Below, one piece after another: positions 7,764 through 16,863 of a DNA stretch of 64,000 nt. The notes below the pieces were generated by a model, which was not told where the DNA came from, did not search any database, and saw only the letters and a list, made by a program, of their open reading frames with translations. Within the stretch, counting starts at the first letter, position 1; the number at the start of each line of letters is the position of its first letter. The translations under genes were made by a program, and so were the position numbers. The stretch comes from Acuticoccus kalidii. Its GTDB lineage: Bacteria > Pseudomonadota > Alphaproteobacteria > Rhizobiales > Amorphaceae. Where the stretch lies: NCBI RefSeq assembly GCF_021556395.1, contig NZ_JAKGCS010000015.1, forward strand, positions 424,386 to 488,385, read 5' to 3'.

Positions 7764-8897
7764 ATGCTGGGCCGCATCACCGCGATCATGGTCAAGGAGT
7801 TCATCGAGCTCTGGCGCGACAAAAGCGGCCGGATCCGCCTCGTCCTGATCCCGGTCCTTCAGATGCTGGCGTTCGGCTATGCGGCGACCTTCGACGTCGC
7901 CCATGTCTCCACGATCGTGCTCGACACCGACGCCAGCCAGGAAAGCCGCGACCTCGTCGCCCGCTTCACCGCGAGCCAACGCCTCGACGTCGTCGCCATC
8001 GCCACGCAGGAGGCGGACATCGTGGCGGCCGCGAACGCCGGCCTGGCGACCGTCGGCCTCGTGATCCGCGCGGGGTTCGCGCGCGATCTGCGCTCGGGGC
8101 ACGGCGCGCGGATCCAGGTGATCGTCGACGGGACCAACTCCAACTCGGCGCTGATCGCGCTCGGCTATATCGGCACGATCGTCGCCCGCTATTCGCAGGA
8201 CGAGGCGGACGATTTCGCCGGCCGCCTCGGCGGCGCCGCGGCCGCGCGCCCGGTGACCGTCACGCTCGAACAGCGGCCCTGGTTCAATCCTGGCCTCAAC
8301 GATCGCTGGTTCTTCATTCCCGGCGTCATCGGCACCGTGACGCTCGTCCTGATCGTCAACCTCACCGCCTTCGCGGTGGTGCGCGAGCGCGAGGTGGGCA
8401 CGCTGGAGCAGCTCATGGTGACGCCGATCCGGCCGGCCGAACTCATCGCCGGCAAGACGCTGCCCTTCCTCGTCGTGGGGTTCGTCCAGGTGGCGCTCGT
8501 CGTCGCGGTGGGGACGCTCTGGTTCGGCGTGCCGTTCGTCGGCAATCCGCTCGTCCTCGCCGGGGGGACGCTGCTTTTCCTCCTCAGCACCCTCGCGCTC
8601 GGGCTGTTGATCTCGACGACGTGCACGACCCAGCAACAGGCCTTCGCCACCAACTTCATCGTGCTCAACCCGATCTTCGTGCTGTCCGGCTTCGCCTTCC
8701 CGATCGCGAGTATGCCGAAGGTGCTGCAATGGCTCACTTATCTGAACCCGCTGCGCCATTTCCTGGTGGTGATCCGCGGCACGTTCCTCAAGGGCGTCGG
8801 TCTCGATGTCCTCTGGCCGCAATTCCTCGCGATGGGCGCCATCGCGGCGGTGCTCCTCACGGCGAGCATCCTGCGCTTCCGAAAGGCGCTCGAATGA
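7764..8897 (+). CDS. ABC-2 type permease (YbhR-like)
   Basis: A 377-residue permease of the same design as its upstream neighbour: N-terminal helix, periplasmic domain ending NPGLNDRWFFIPGV, cytoplasmic REREVGTLEQLMVTPI, then five helices. I place the start at ATG 7764 (MLGRITAIMVKEF); a GTG at 7755 overlaps the previous stop as GTGA and is a credible alternative adding three residues. The stop overlaps the start of the P-type ATPase gene. Confidence 0.86.
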   Translation: MLGRITAIMVKEFIELWRDKSGRIRLVLIPVLQMLAFGYAATFDVAHVSTIVLDTDASQESRDLVARFTASQRLDVVAIATQEADIVAAANAGLATVGLVIRAGFARDLRSGHGARIQVIVDGTNSNSALIALGYIGTIVARYSQDEADDFAGRLGGAAAARPVTVTLEQRPWFNPGLNDRWFFIPGVIGTVTLVLIVNLTAFAVVREREVGTLEQLMVTPIRPAELIAGKTLPFLVVGFVQVALVVAVGTLWFGVPFVGNPLVLAGGTLLFLLSTLALGLLISTTCTTQQQAFATNFIVLNPIFVLSGFAFPIASMPKVLQWLTYLNPLRHFLVVIRGTFLKGVGLDVLWPQFLAMGAIAAVLLTASILRFRKALE

Positions 8898-11446
8898 CGC
8901 CGGCGCCACACGACGCGGCCGGGACGGACGCCGCATGGTGGGCCCTCACCGCCGAGGACGCGATGTCGCGTCTCGGCAGCGGGCCGGACGGACTGACCGC
9001 GACCGAGGCCGCCGCGCGGCTCGCGCGGACCGGGGCGAACGCGCTGCGGCCGGGGAGCGGCACCGGCCTCCTCGGCCTCGCGCTGCGCCAGGTGGCGAAC
9101 CCGGTGATGCTCGTCCTCGTCGGCGCCGCTCTGGTGTCGAGCGCCCTGCGCCAATGGATCGACGCCGCAATCATCCTCACCATCGTGATCGGCAGCGCGC
9201 TTCTCGGCCTCGTTCAGGAGCACCGCGCCTCGCGCGCCGTCGCGCGGCTGAAGGCCCGTCTCGCCCTCAAGGCGAGCGTCATGCGCGACGGCCGCGTCGC
9301 GGAGATCGCAAGCAGCGCGATCGTGCCCGGCGACGTCGTCCTCCTCTCGGCCGGAAGCCTCGTGCCGGCCGACGGGCTGATCCTCGAGGCGGCGGATCTC
9401 TTCGTGATCCAGTCGGCCCTCACCGGCGAGCCGGAGGCGGCGCGTAAATATCCCGGTCCCGTGGCGGCGACCGCCGGGCTCGCGGAACGGACCGACGCCG
9501 TGTTCACCGGCACCTCGGTCCGCTCCGGCACGGGGCGCTTTCTCGCCGTCGCCACCGGCGAAGCGACCGAATATGCCGCCATCGCGGGCCGTCTCCGGCT
9601 CGCCGCGCCGGAAACCGAGTTCGCCCGCGGGCTGCGGCGCTATGGCGACCTCCTCACCCGCGTGATGCTGGTGATGGTCCTCGTCGTGTTCGCGGCCAAC
9701 GTCTTCCTGGAGCGGCCGCCGATCGATTCGCTCCTCTTCGCCATCGCCCTCGCGGTCGGCATGTCGCCGGAGCTGCTGCCGGCGGTCGTCAGCGTGACGC
9801 TCGCGAGCGGCGCGCGGCGGATGGCGGCGCGCGGGGTCATCGTGCGCCGGCTCGACGCGATCGAGAATCTCGGCTCCATGGAGATCCTGTGCACCGACAA
9901 GACGGGAACGCTGACGCGTGGGGTCATGGCGGTCGAGGCGGCGCTCGACCCGGACGGCGCGCCTTCGGACCGGGTTCTGCGGCTCGCCATCCTCAATGCG
10001 AGCCTTCAGGCCGGCCTCGCGAACCCCCTCGACGACGCGCTGGTCGAGCGCGGACGGACGGCCGGTATCGACATCTCCGGTTATGAGAAGGTCGACGAAG
10101 TGCCCTACGACTTCACCCGGCGGCGGCTCAGCGTGGTGGTGACCGACGGCACCCATGAGACGGTGATGCTGACGAAGGGCGCGCTGCGCGAAGTCCTCGA
10201 TGTCTGCGCGACGCTGCGCACGGCGGACGGATGCGTCCCGATCGACGCCGCGCGCCGTGGCGCGATCGAGGCGCTGTTCGCGGACCGTAGCGCGGCGGGT
10301 CTGCGCGTCCTCGGGGTCGCGAGCCGTCCGCTGCCCGCCGCGGCACGCGTCCATCGCACCGACGAGACCATGATGACCTTCGAAGGCTTTCTCACCTTCC
10401 TCGATCCGCCGAAAACGGGCGCACGCGAGACGCTCGCGGCCCTCGCCGCGCGGGGCGTCGCCACCAAGGTGATCACGGGCGACAATCGCCTCGTCGCCCG
10501 CCACATCGCCGAGGCGGTCGGCCTGTCGGTCCACCGTGTCGTGACCGGGCGGGACCTCGCCGCGCTGCGCGAGGAGGCGCTCTGGCGCGTCGCCGAGGAC
10601 GTCGACGTCTTCGCCGAGATCGACCCGGCGCAGAAGGAGCGCATCATCCTCGCTTTGCGCCGAGGCGGCCACGTGGTCGGCTATCTCGGGGACGGCATCA
10701 ACGACGCCCCCGCGCTTCACGCGGCGGACGTCGGCATCTCGGTCGATAGCGCGGTGGACGTCGCGCGCGAGGCGGCCGATTTCGTCCTCCTCCAGCCCGA
10801 CCTCGCCGTCCTCGCGGAGGGCATCGCGGAAGGCCGCCGCACGTTCGGCAACACGTTGAAATATATCTCGATCACCACCAGCGCCAATCTCGGCAACATG
10901 GTGTCGATGGCCCTCGCCTCGCTGGTGCTGCCCTTCCTGCCGCTGCTCGTCAAGCAGATCCTCCTCAACAACTTCCTGTCGGACTTTCCCGGCATGGCGA
11001 TCGCCAGCGACCGGGTGGACCCCGAAGTGCTCGCCGCGCCGCATCGGTGGGACATGGGGAAGGTGACACGGGTGATGCTCGTCTTCGGCCTCGTCAGCTC
11101 GGCGTTCGACGTCCTGACCTTCTGGCTGTTGCTCGGCCCGTTCGAGGCGGATGCGGCGCTCTTCCGCACCGGCTGGTTCGTGGAATCGACGCTGACGGCG
11201 CTGCTCATCGTCTACGTCATTCGCACGTGGCGACCGGCATGGGCGAGCCAACCTGGGCGCCTCCTGTCGGCCTCGACCGCTGCGGTCGCCGCCTTCGCCC
11301 TTGCGATCCCCTATCTGCCGGGGGCCGATCTCATGGGCTTCGTGCCGCTTCCGTGGCCGCTGGTCATGTCACTTCTCGCCGTCACGGCGCTCTATGTCGC
11401 CGCTTCGGAAATGGCGAAATGGTGGTTTGCCGATATGATGCGTTGA
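8894..11446 (+). CDS. P-type ATPase, Mg2+-translocating (P-IIIB/MgtA-like) type
   Basis: An 850-residue cation pump. The phosphorylated aspartate is Asp335 in DKTGTLT; the actuator loop reads SALTGEPEAA; the hinge has GDGINDAPAL. GMSPELLPAVVSVTLASGA before the phosphorylation site, and RRLDAIENLGSMEILCTDKT, are very like MgtA/MgtB Mg2+ ATPases, as is the C-terminal LLNNFLSDFPGMAIASDRVD segment. Usual family length is 850-900. The ATG overlaps the stop of the ABC permease gene by 4 bases, so this pump is the last gene of the exporter operon, an unusual pairing. Substrate (Mg2+, or possibly another divalent cation) is inferred from family resemblance. Confidence 0.82.
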   Translation: MTPAPHDAAGTDAAWWALTAEDAMSRLGSGPDGLTATEAAARLARTGANALRPGSGTGLLGLALRQVANPVMLVLVGAALVSSALRQWIDAAIILTIVIGSALLGLVQEHRASRAVARLKARLALKASVMRDGRVAEIASSAIVPGDVVLLSAGSLVPADGLILEAADLFVIQSALTGEPEAARKYPGPVAATAGLAERTDAVFTGTSVRSGTGRFLAVATGEATEYAAIAGRLRLAAPETEFARGLRRYGDLLTRVMLVMVLVVFAANVFLERPPIDSLLFAIALAVGMSPELLPAVVSVTLASGARRMAARGVIVRRLDAIENLGSMEILCTDKTGTLTRGVMAVEAALDPDGAPSDRVLRLAILNASLQAGLANPLDDALVERGRTAGIDISGYEKVDEVPYDFTRRRLSVVVTDGTHETVMLTKGALREVLDVCATLRTADGCVPIDAARRGAIEALFADRSAAGLRVLGVASRPLPAAARVHRTDETMMTFEGFLTFLDPPKTGARETLAALAARGVATKVITGDNRLVARHIAEAVGLSVHRVVTGRDLAALREEALWRVAEDVDVFAEIDPAQKERIILALRRGGHVVGYLGDGINDAPALHAADVGISVDSAVDVAREAADFVLLQPDLAVLAEGIAEGRRTFGNTLKYISITTSANLGNMVSMALASLVLPFLPLLVKQILLNNFLSDFPGMAIASDRVDPEVLAAPHRWDMGKVTRVMLVFGLVSSAFDVLTFWLLLGPFEADAALFRTGWFVESTLTALLIVYVIRTWRPAWASQPGRLLSASTAAVAAFALAIPYLPGADLMGFVPLPWPLVMSLLAVTALYVAASEMAKWWFADMMR

Positions 11447-11512
11447 GCGCGGGACGCGCCTCCCATCGCGCGCGTCACCGCGCGGGCCGGCGCACGCGGC
11501 GAGGGGCTTCGC

Positions 11513-13255
11513 ATGTTCGAGTTCTTCCGGCATCCGCTCGAAATCGCGACCTCGCGGCTGTCCGAGGTCGCCCTCCTCTTTGCCATGCCCTTCGTTCGCG
11601 AGGAGGTGGCGATCGTCACCGGGAGCCTCCTCGTCGTCGAGCATCGGATGCCGTCCTGGCTCGCGCTCGTCAGCCTTTATGCCGGCATCGTCGCGAGCGA
11701 CTGCCTCCTCTTCGGCCTCGGTCGTCTCGCGCGGCGGAGCGGCCGGGTCCGGCACCTCGTCGCGCGTCCCGGCATCGAACGGCTCGGCGCCTTCCTGCGC
11801 GCCCATACCGTTCCGGCGATGATCGTGTCGCGGCTCCTGCCGGGGCTGATGTCGCCGGTCTATATCGGTTGCGGGCTCTCGGGCGTGCGCTTCGCGTTCT
11901 TCGCCGCCATCTCGTTCACCACAGCGGCGATCTATCTCCTCGTGTTCTTCTGGCTCGCGACGCGGTTCGGCGACGGGGTTCTGTCGCGGATCGGCTACTG
12001 GTCGTGGATCGTGGCGATCCTCCTCCTCGTGGTGTCGCTCGGATGGCTTCGGACGCCGCCATGGGGCGTTCTCCTGCGGGTCGGCCGGTCGGGGATCGGC
12101 GGACTGGTCGCCCGCGGCCGGGCAACGTTCGGCGACACCGTCAGCCACGGCGGGATGCCGCCTCTTCGTGCCCGCGTCGCCTCCATCGCGACGGCCGAGC
12201 GCATCCCGACCCTGATGTTCTACGCCCCCCTCGCGGTGCAATGGATCTGGCTCTCGCTCCGCTTCCGCAGCGCCTCATTGCCGACCATCGCAAACCCGCG
12301 CATCGAGGTCGGCGGTCTCTGGGGCGAATCGAAGACCGCCTATCTCGACATGGTGTCCGGTGACGCGCGGCACTGGCTCGCCCCCTATGCCTCGCTCACG
12401 CGTCGCTTGGAGGGGGACGCGGCGGAGGACGGGCAGCGGGCCGTCGACCTCGCGCACGCGGCGGGGCTCGCATTCCCGCTCGTCGCCAAGCCGGACATCG
12501 GCTGGCAGGGTTATGGGGTGCGCCGTATCGACGACGCGGAGGCGCTCCGCGCCTATGTCGCCGCCTTCCCGGAGGAGGCGACACTGATGGTGCAGGCGCT
12601 CGTCGACTGGGACGGCGAAGCCGGCGTCTTCTACGCCCGCCGCCCCGGCGCACCGACCAGCATCGTCCTGTCCCTCACGCTGCGTTATTTCCCCCACGTC
12701 GTCGGCGACGGGACGCGCCCGGTTCGCGATCTCATCCTCGAGGATCGGCGCGCGTCGTGGAAGGCTGGCGCGCATTTCGGCCTGCAGGGCGCCCATGGCG
12801 GCCTTCCCCGCGAGACGCTCGACCGCGTGCCGGCACGCGGCGAGGTCGTTCGCCTCGCCTTTATCGGATCGATCCGCGTCGGCGGCCACTATCGCGATGC
12901 GAGCGACCACATCACGCCGGCCCTCACGGCCCGCTTCGACGCCATCTCGCGCGCGATGCCGGATTTCTATTATGGCCGCTACGATATCCGCTTCGCCTCG
13001 CTCGAACGGCTGGAGGCGGCGGAAGACTTCCGCATCATCGAGATCAACGGCGCCGGGGCCGAGGCGATCAATGTCTGGGATCCGGGAACCCCGCTGCGCC
13101 GGGTCTATGCCCGCCTCTTCGCCCATCAACGGCTCCTCTTCGAGATCGGTGCGGCGAACCGCGCGCGGGGCTGGCGGCCGGCCGGGCCGCTGGCGATCGC
13201 GCGCGCGGCGCGGCATCAGAACCGCCTCGTCGGCCGTTATCCGCCTTCGTCCTGA
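11513..13255 (+). CDS. DedA-family membrane domain fused to an ATP-grasp-like domain
   Basis: A 580-residue two-domain protein. Residues 1 to about 185 are a DedA/SNARE-associated multi-helix membrane domain: FVREEVAIVTGSLLV, then SRLLPGLMSPVYIGCG, matching the conserved R-x-x-P-G membrane motif of DedA proteins (phospholipid flippases or transporters). Residues about 235-580 are soluble and resemble the ATP-grasp fold of D-Ala-D-Ala ligase-like enzymes: FPLVAKPDIGWQGYGVRRI (ATP-binding lysine and loop), EEATLMVQALVDWDGEAGVFY, and FRIIEINGAGAEAINVWDPG (metal-binding Glu/Asn). There is no stop, rearrangement or frameshift at the junction. Function of the combination is unknown; modification of a lipid-linked substrate at the membrane is a reasonable guess. 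Confidence 0.75.
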   Translation: MFEFFRHPLEIATSRLSEVALLFAMPFVREEVAIVTGSLLVVEHRMPSWLALVSLYAGIVASDCLLFGLGRLARRSGRVRHLVARPGIERLGAFLRAHTVPAMIVSRLLPGLMSPVYIGCGLSGVRFAFFAAISFTTAAIYLLVFFWLATRFGDGVLSRIGYWSWIVAILLLVVSLGWLRTPPWGVLLRVGRSGIGGLVARGRATFGDTVSHGGMPPLRARVASIATAERIPTLMFYAPLAVQWIWLSLRFRSASLPTIANPRIEVGGLWGESKTAYLDMVSGDARHWLAPYASLTRRLEGDAAEDGQRAVDLAHAAGLAFPLVAKPDIGWQGYGVRRIDDAEALRAYVAAFPEEATLMVQALVDWDGEAGVFYARRPGAPTSIVLSLTLRYFPHVVGDGTRPVRDLILEDRRASWKAGAHFGLQGAHGGLPRETLDRVPARGEVVRLAFIGSIRVGGHYRDASDHITPALTARFDAISRAMPDFYYGRYDIRFASLERLEAAEDFRIIEINGAGAEAINVWDPGTPLRRVYARLFAHQRLLFEIGAANRARGWRPAGPLAIARAARHQNRLVGRYPPSS

Positions 13256-13356
13256 ATGACGCAGGCGCTTCCGCCGATCCGGCGGACGGCCTATCTAAGG
13301 ATGCGTGGATGCGGGACGGCGTCCACCCTGTTCACGGCACATGGAGACACGACCCG

Positions 13357-14283
13357 ATGCCTTCCGCGACGGGCGGACTTGCGGGCTCATCCGGCCGGAC
13401 CACGGCAGCCGCCGGCGGCGTTACCGATACGCTGCCGCCGACCGCGGCCCGCCATGATGGCGGTCCCGTCGTGCGGTTCGGCCGCGCGGTCCGCGAGCAA
13501 TTCCAGGCGACCACCGGGTTCGGCCTGTCACCCGGCGCGAGGGGACGGACCTCCCCGCGCCGCACCCGGCGTCCCGGTGACGATCGGGTGCCGCCGCTCA
13601 GCCTGTTGTCGACCGGCGATCCGGGCGGCCGGCGGGTCGTCTTCATCCACGGCACGCCCGGCGAGGCCTCGGACTGGACGCCGCTGCTTGCGAACGCGCC
13701 GGAGGGACAGGAGCGGATCGCGCTCGATCGGCCCGGATTCGGCGAAAGCGGCCCCGGCGGGCCGGTCGTCCGCCTCTCCGACCAGGCGCAGGCCGTCGCG
13801 GCCCTTCTCGGCCGAAGCGCGCCGGCGGTGGTCGTCGGCTCCTCCTATGGCGGCCCCGTCGCGCTGCGGCTGGCCGCCGATCACCCGGACAGGGTCGCCG
13901 GCGTCCTCCTCGTGGGTGCGGCGGCGGACCCGGAGCGCGAACGCCTCCACCCCCTCCAGAGGCTCGGTGCGACGCGGCTCGTCGCGAATCTTCTCCCCCG
14001 CGCGCTCAACCATGCGAATGCCGAGCTGATCGCGCTGCGCGACGAGTTGAAATCGCTGGAACACCGCCTCGCCCGGATCCGCGCTCCGGTGACGATCCTG
14101 CAAGGCGCGCGCGACACGCTGGTGCCACCGGAGAACGCGGCCTATCTCCTCGAACGGCTGACCGGCTCGATCGCCAAGCGCCTCGTGCTGGTGGAGCGGG
14201 CCGGCCATTTCCTCCATATCCTGCGGCCGGAGATCGTCGAGAGCGCGCTCGCCGAATTGCTGGCCGAGGCGCACGCCGCCTGA
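13357..14283 (+). CDS. Alpha/beta hydrolase
   Basis: A 308-residue alpha/beta-hydrolase. The oxyanion-hole region is VVFIHGTPG, the nucleophile is the serine in GSSYGG, the acid is probably the aspartate in GARDTLVPP, and the histidine is in AGHFLHILRPE. About 80 residues precede the core and look disordered and positively charged. I chose ATG 13357 (GGAGA 9 bases upstream); an in-frame ATG at 13309 is also possible (AAGG 8 bases upstream). It lies 101 bases after the DedA/ATP-grasp gene on the same strand and may share its transcript. Substrate unknown. Confidence 0.78.
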   Translation: MPSATGGLAGSSGRTTAAAGGVTDTLPPTAARHDGGPVVRFGRAVREQFQATTGFGLSPGARGRTSPRRTRRPGDDRVPPLSLLSTGDPGGRRVVFIHGTPGEASDWTPLLANAPEGQERIALDRPGFGESGPGGPVVRLSDQAQAVAALLGRSAPAVVVGSSYGGPVALRLAADHPDRVAGVLLVGAAADPERERLHPLQRLGATRLVANLLPRALNHANAELIALRDELKSLEHRLARIRAPVTILQGARDTLVPPENAAYLLERLTGSIAKRLVLVERAGHFLHILRPEIVESALAELLAEAHAA

Positions 14284-14295
14284 CGCGCCGGCGGC
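14275..14295. terminator. Possible bidirectional hairpin between hydrolase and kup
   Basis: GCCGCC (14275-14280) and GGCGGC (14290-14295) can pair over a 9-base loop in the 22-base gap between two convergent genes, overlapping the hydrolase stop. There is no U-tract. The position between convergent genes is the main support. Confidence 0.35.
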
Positions 14296-14305
14296 GACTC
14301 CCGCC

Positions 14306-16198
14306 TCAAAGCTGCTTGATCACCCCGACCTCGAGCGTGCGCTTCGGCGGCAGGCGGAATCGATCCGTCGCCCGCTCGGCGAGACGGAACAGCACGACGA
14401 AGAGCACGATCGAAACGTCGCCGACACTGCGGATGCGGGGCGGCGGCACGAGCCGGTCATGACTGACGAGATAGACCGCCTCGTCCGGCTCGATGCCGAG
14501 CCGCGCCAACTCCGGCGCGAGGAGCGAGGGCAGGTCGATCTGTTGCAGATAGCCGACCGTGAGGTCGATGCGGCAGACCTGCTCGTCGAGACAGACCACT
14601 GTGACCCGGTCCGCCTGCCGCACACGCGGTTTCGACCCGACCCAGAGCGAGACGATCACGACGCGCCCCGGATTGATCTCGAGGACGCGCAGCAATTGAT
14701 CGATCGACGAGACGGACCCTTCGCCCGGCCGCATCAAGGCGACGATCGGGATCGCGATCTTGGTCTCGCGCCGGCCCATCTCCCGGGCGAGCCGGGCGAT
14801 CGGGGTGCCGGTCGTCCCACCCACTTCGACGAGCCGCACCCGGCCGAGATGCCAGCTCAGCATGATGGCGAGCGCCAACGCCGTCAGCGACAAGGGCAAC
14901 CAGCCGCCGTTCGCGACCTTCCCGAGGCTCGATCCGAAGAACACGATGTCGATCGCGAGCAGCGGCAGGAAGAGCGCGACGACGAGCGCCGCCCGCCGGC
15001 GATGTCGCTGTCGCATCTCCGCGATCGCGAGGATCGTCGTCGCGATCATCGCGCCGGCGACCGAGAGGCCATAGGCGCCCGCGAGCGCCGCTGACGAGCC
15101 GAACCCCACCGCGATGAGCAACGTCCCCGTGCCGATCATGGCGTTCAGGACCGGCAGATAGACATGGTGCTCGTTGATCCGGCTCGTGTGCCGCACGCGC
15201 ATCGGCACGAGCAGATGAAGCTCCATCGCCTGACGCGCCAGGCTGAAAATCCCGGAGATGACCGCTTGCGAGGCGATGATCGTCGCCAGCGTCGCGAGCG
15301 CGACCATCGGCAATCGCAGCGCGTCCGGGACGAGGCGATAAAACGGGTTGTCGAGCGCATGGGGCTCCGCGAGGACGAGCGCGCCCTGCCCGAAATAGCA
15401 GAGGAGAAGGCCCGGCAGCACGACTGCGTACCAGGCCCGCGTGATCGCCCGCCGGCCGAACTGGCCGAGGTCCGCATAAAGCGCCTCCCCGCCGGTGACG
15501 GCGAGGAAGACCGCGGTGACGATGGTCGCCCCGCGCAGTGGATCGGCGGCAAGGAGCCTGACCGCGTGGCGCGGATCGAGCGCGGCGAGAACCTCGGGCC
15601 GCGCCACGATCGCCGCCGCGCCGAGGAGGCCGATCGCGGCGAACCAGACCAGCATGACCGGGCCGAACCAGCGCCCGATCACCTCGGTCCCGGCCCCCTG
15701 GATGGCGAAAAGGGTGATCAGGATGGCGCACGCGATCGGAAGGACGAGCGGATCGAGCCGCGGCAGCGCGATCTCGAGCCCCTCGACCGCGGCGAGCACC
15801 GAGATCGCCGGCGTGATCAGCGCGTCGCCGAATAGCATCGCGGCGCCGGCGAGGGCGACGCTGAGCATCGCCGCACGACGACCGCCGCGCGAACGGTGAA
15901 GATCGAGCAGGGCGGCGAGCGCGATGATGCCGCCCTCCCCGCCATTGTCGAGGCGCAGCAGGATCGAGACGTATTTGACCGACACCGAGAGCACGAGCGC
16001 CCAGGCGATCAGCGACAGCGATCCCATCACCTCGACCACCGTCGCCCCGCCGGCCGCCGTGACCGTTTCGCGGAAAGCGTAAAGCGGACTCGTCCCGATA
16101 TCGCCGAAGACGATACCGAGCGCCGCGAGCGCGATGCCTCGGCGCATCGGTCCGGCAGCGGCCATCATGTGCACGCCCTGGGATCTCTCGATGTTCAC
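14306..16198 (-). CDS. kup: Kup-family potassium uptake transporter
   Basis: A 630-residue low-affinity K+/H+ symporter of the KUP/HAK/KT family. The first helix holds ALGIVFGDIGTSPLYAFRE, the family signature; roughly 12 membrane helices follow, then a cytoplasmic C-terminal domain of about 150 residues. E. coli Kup has 622 residues. I chose the GTG at 16196-16198 because a GGGAGGGGG run lies just upstream; an ATG at 16168 (620 residues) starts closer to the conserved part and cannot be excluded. It lies about 55 bases downstream of the hpf-like gene on the same strand and may be co-transcribed with it. K+ uptake by this type is typically important at low pH or high osmolarity. Confidence 0.9.
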   Translation of the reverse strand: MNIERSQGVHMMAAAGPMRRGIALAALGIVFGDIGTSPLYAFRETVTAAGGATVVEVMGSLSLIAWALVLSVSVKYVSILLRLDNGGEGGIIALAALLDLHRSRGGRRAAMLSVALAGAAMLFGDALITPAISVLAAVEGLEIALPRLDPLVLPIACAILITLFAIQGAGTEVIGRWFGPVMLVWFAAIGLLGAAAIVARPEVLAALDPRHAVRLLAADPLRGATIVTAVFLAVTGGEALYADLGQFGRRAITRAWYAVVLPGLLLCYFGQGALVLAEPHALDNPFYRLVPDALRLPMVALATLATIIASQAVISGIFSLARQAMELHLLVPMRVRHTSRINEHHVYLPVLNAMIGTGTLLIAVGFGSSAALAGAYGLSVAGAMIATTILAIAEMRQRHRRRAALVVALFLPLLAIDIVFFGSSLGKVANGGWLPLSLTALALAIMLSWHLGRVRLVEVGGTTGTPIARLAREMGRRETKIAIPIVALMRPGEGSVSSIDQLLRVLEINPGRVVIVSLWVGSKPRVRQADRVTVVCLDEQVCRIDLTVGYLQQIDLPSLLAPELARLGIEPDEAVYLVSHDRLVPPPRIRSVGDVSIVLFVVLFRLAERATDRFRLPPKRTLEVGVIKQL

Positions 16199-16253
16199 GG
16201 GCCCCCTCCCCGCCCCGGCTGCCTGCGGGCCGCGTCGCGACCCGCTCGGCAAT

Positions 16254-16742
16254 CTACACGAGAGGTTGCACGGCCGCCTCTGTCGTTGCGGTCGGATCGA
16301 CGGTGCGAGGGTCCGCGATCGGGTGATCGGCGGCCGACGGCGCGCACAACGACGCCGCGTTGGGGTGAGCGTTGGCTTGAGGTTGGCCGTGAGCGTGGGC
16401 GTGAGCGCCGACCGCCTCCGAATGGCGCCAACGCCAGCGCTTGATCTGATGCTCGAGTGCGTCGAACGCCTCGCCGAGCACGACCTCGATGCTCCGGTGG
16501 GCGAGGTCGTCGCGCGGCGCGTGGCCGACCATGAAGGTCAGCGCCGGATGGTGCGCCTCCAGTCGAACCATGTAGCGGCGCGAGGTCGATCGGCGTCGGT
16601 GCGTCGCGTCGAGGGAGGCGCGTAGGCTGAGAAGGCGCCCGCAAAGTTGCTCGATCCGCCGCACGCGCCGCTCGATTTCCTCTTCGAGCGGCCGGGAGCG
16701 TTCGATCTGACCGAAGCTGACGACGACAGTGGCTCGCATCAT
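16254..16742 (-). CDS. HPF/RaiA-type ribosome hibernation factor with His-rich tail
   Basis: A 162-residue protein. Residues 1 to about 105 match the ribosome-associated S30AE/sigma-54 modulation domain (VVVSFGQIERSRPLEEEIERR..., YMVRLEAHHPALTFMVGH...), which binds the 30S decoding region and inactivates ribosomes in stationary or anoxic cells. The remaining tail is unlike typical HPF: it holds AHAHAHGQPQANAHPN, a His/Ala/Asn-rich stretch that could bind metal. Start: two adjacent ATGs (16742 and 16739); a GGAGAG sits very close, which favours the second. An FNR/FixK-type box lies about 60 bases upstream. Confidence 0.72.
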   Translation of the reverse strand: MMRATVVVSFGQIERSRPLEEEIERRVRRIEQLCGRLLSLRASLDATHRRRSTSRRYMVRLEAHHPALTFMVGHAPRDDLAHRSIEVVLGEAFDALEHQIKRWRWRHSEAVGAHAHAHGQPQANAHPNAASLCAPSAADHPIADPRTVDPTATTEAAVQPLV

Positions 16743-16797
16743 TCTCTCCAGCGTGGATTTCGACCGCCGGAGTGAACATGCCGGATTCACCGCGCCA

Positions 16798-16811
16798 TTG
16801 ACGAAGATCAA
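16798..16811. promoter_or_regulatory. FNR/FixK-type box upstream of the hpf-like gene
   Basis: TTGACGAAGATCAA fits TTGA-N6-TCAA exactly, the consensus of FNR, Anr and FixK sites. The centre is about 62 bases upstream of the hpf-like start, compatible with an activator at about -41 and a leader of about 20 bases. It lies in the 121-base gap after cydB. Oxygen-responsive control of the hibernation factor (and perhaps kup) is the inference. Confidence 0.6.
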
Positions 16812-16863
16812 CGCACGGTGGTTCCCGCGGCGGGCGCACCGCCGCGGGGTTGTCGAGCCGGGC

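Noticed and set aside
8738..11251. A minus-strand open frame of about 840 codons opposite the P-type ATPase
   Set aside because: Antisense shadow caused by third-position GC bias; no motif, and the plus-strand protein has all P-type ATPase motifs.
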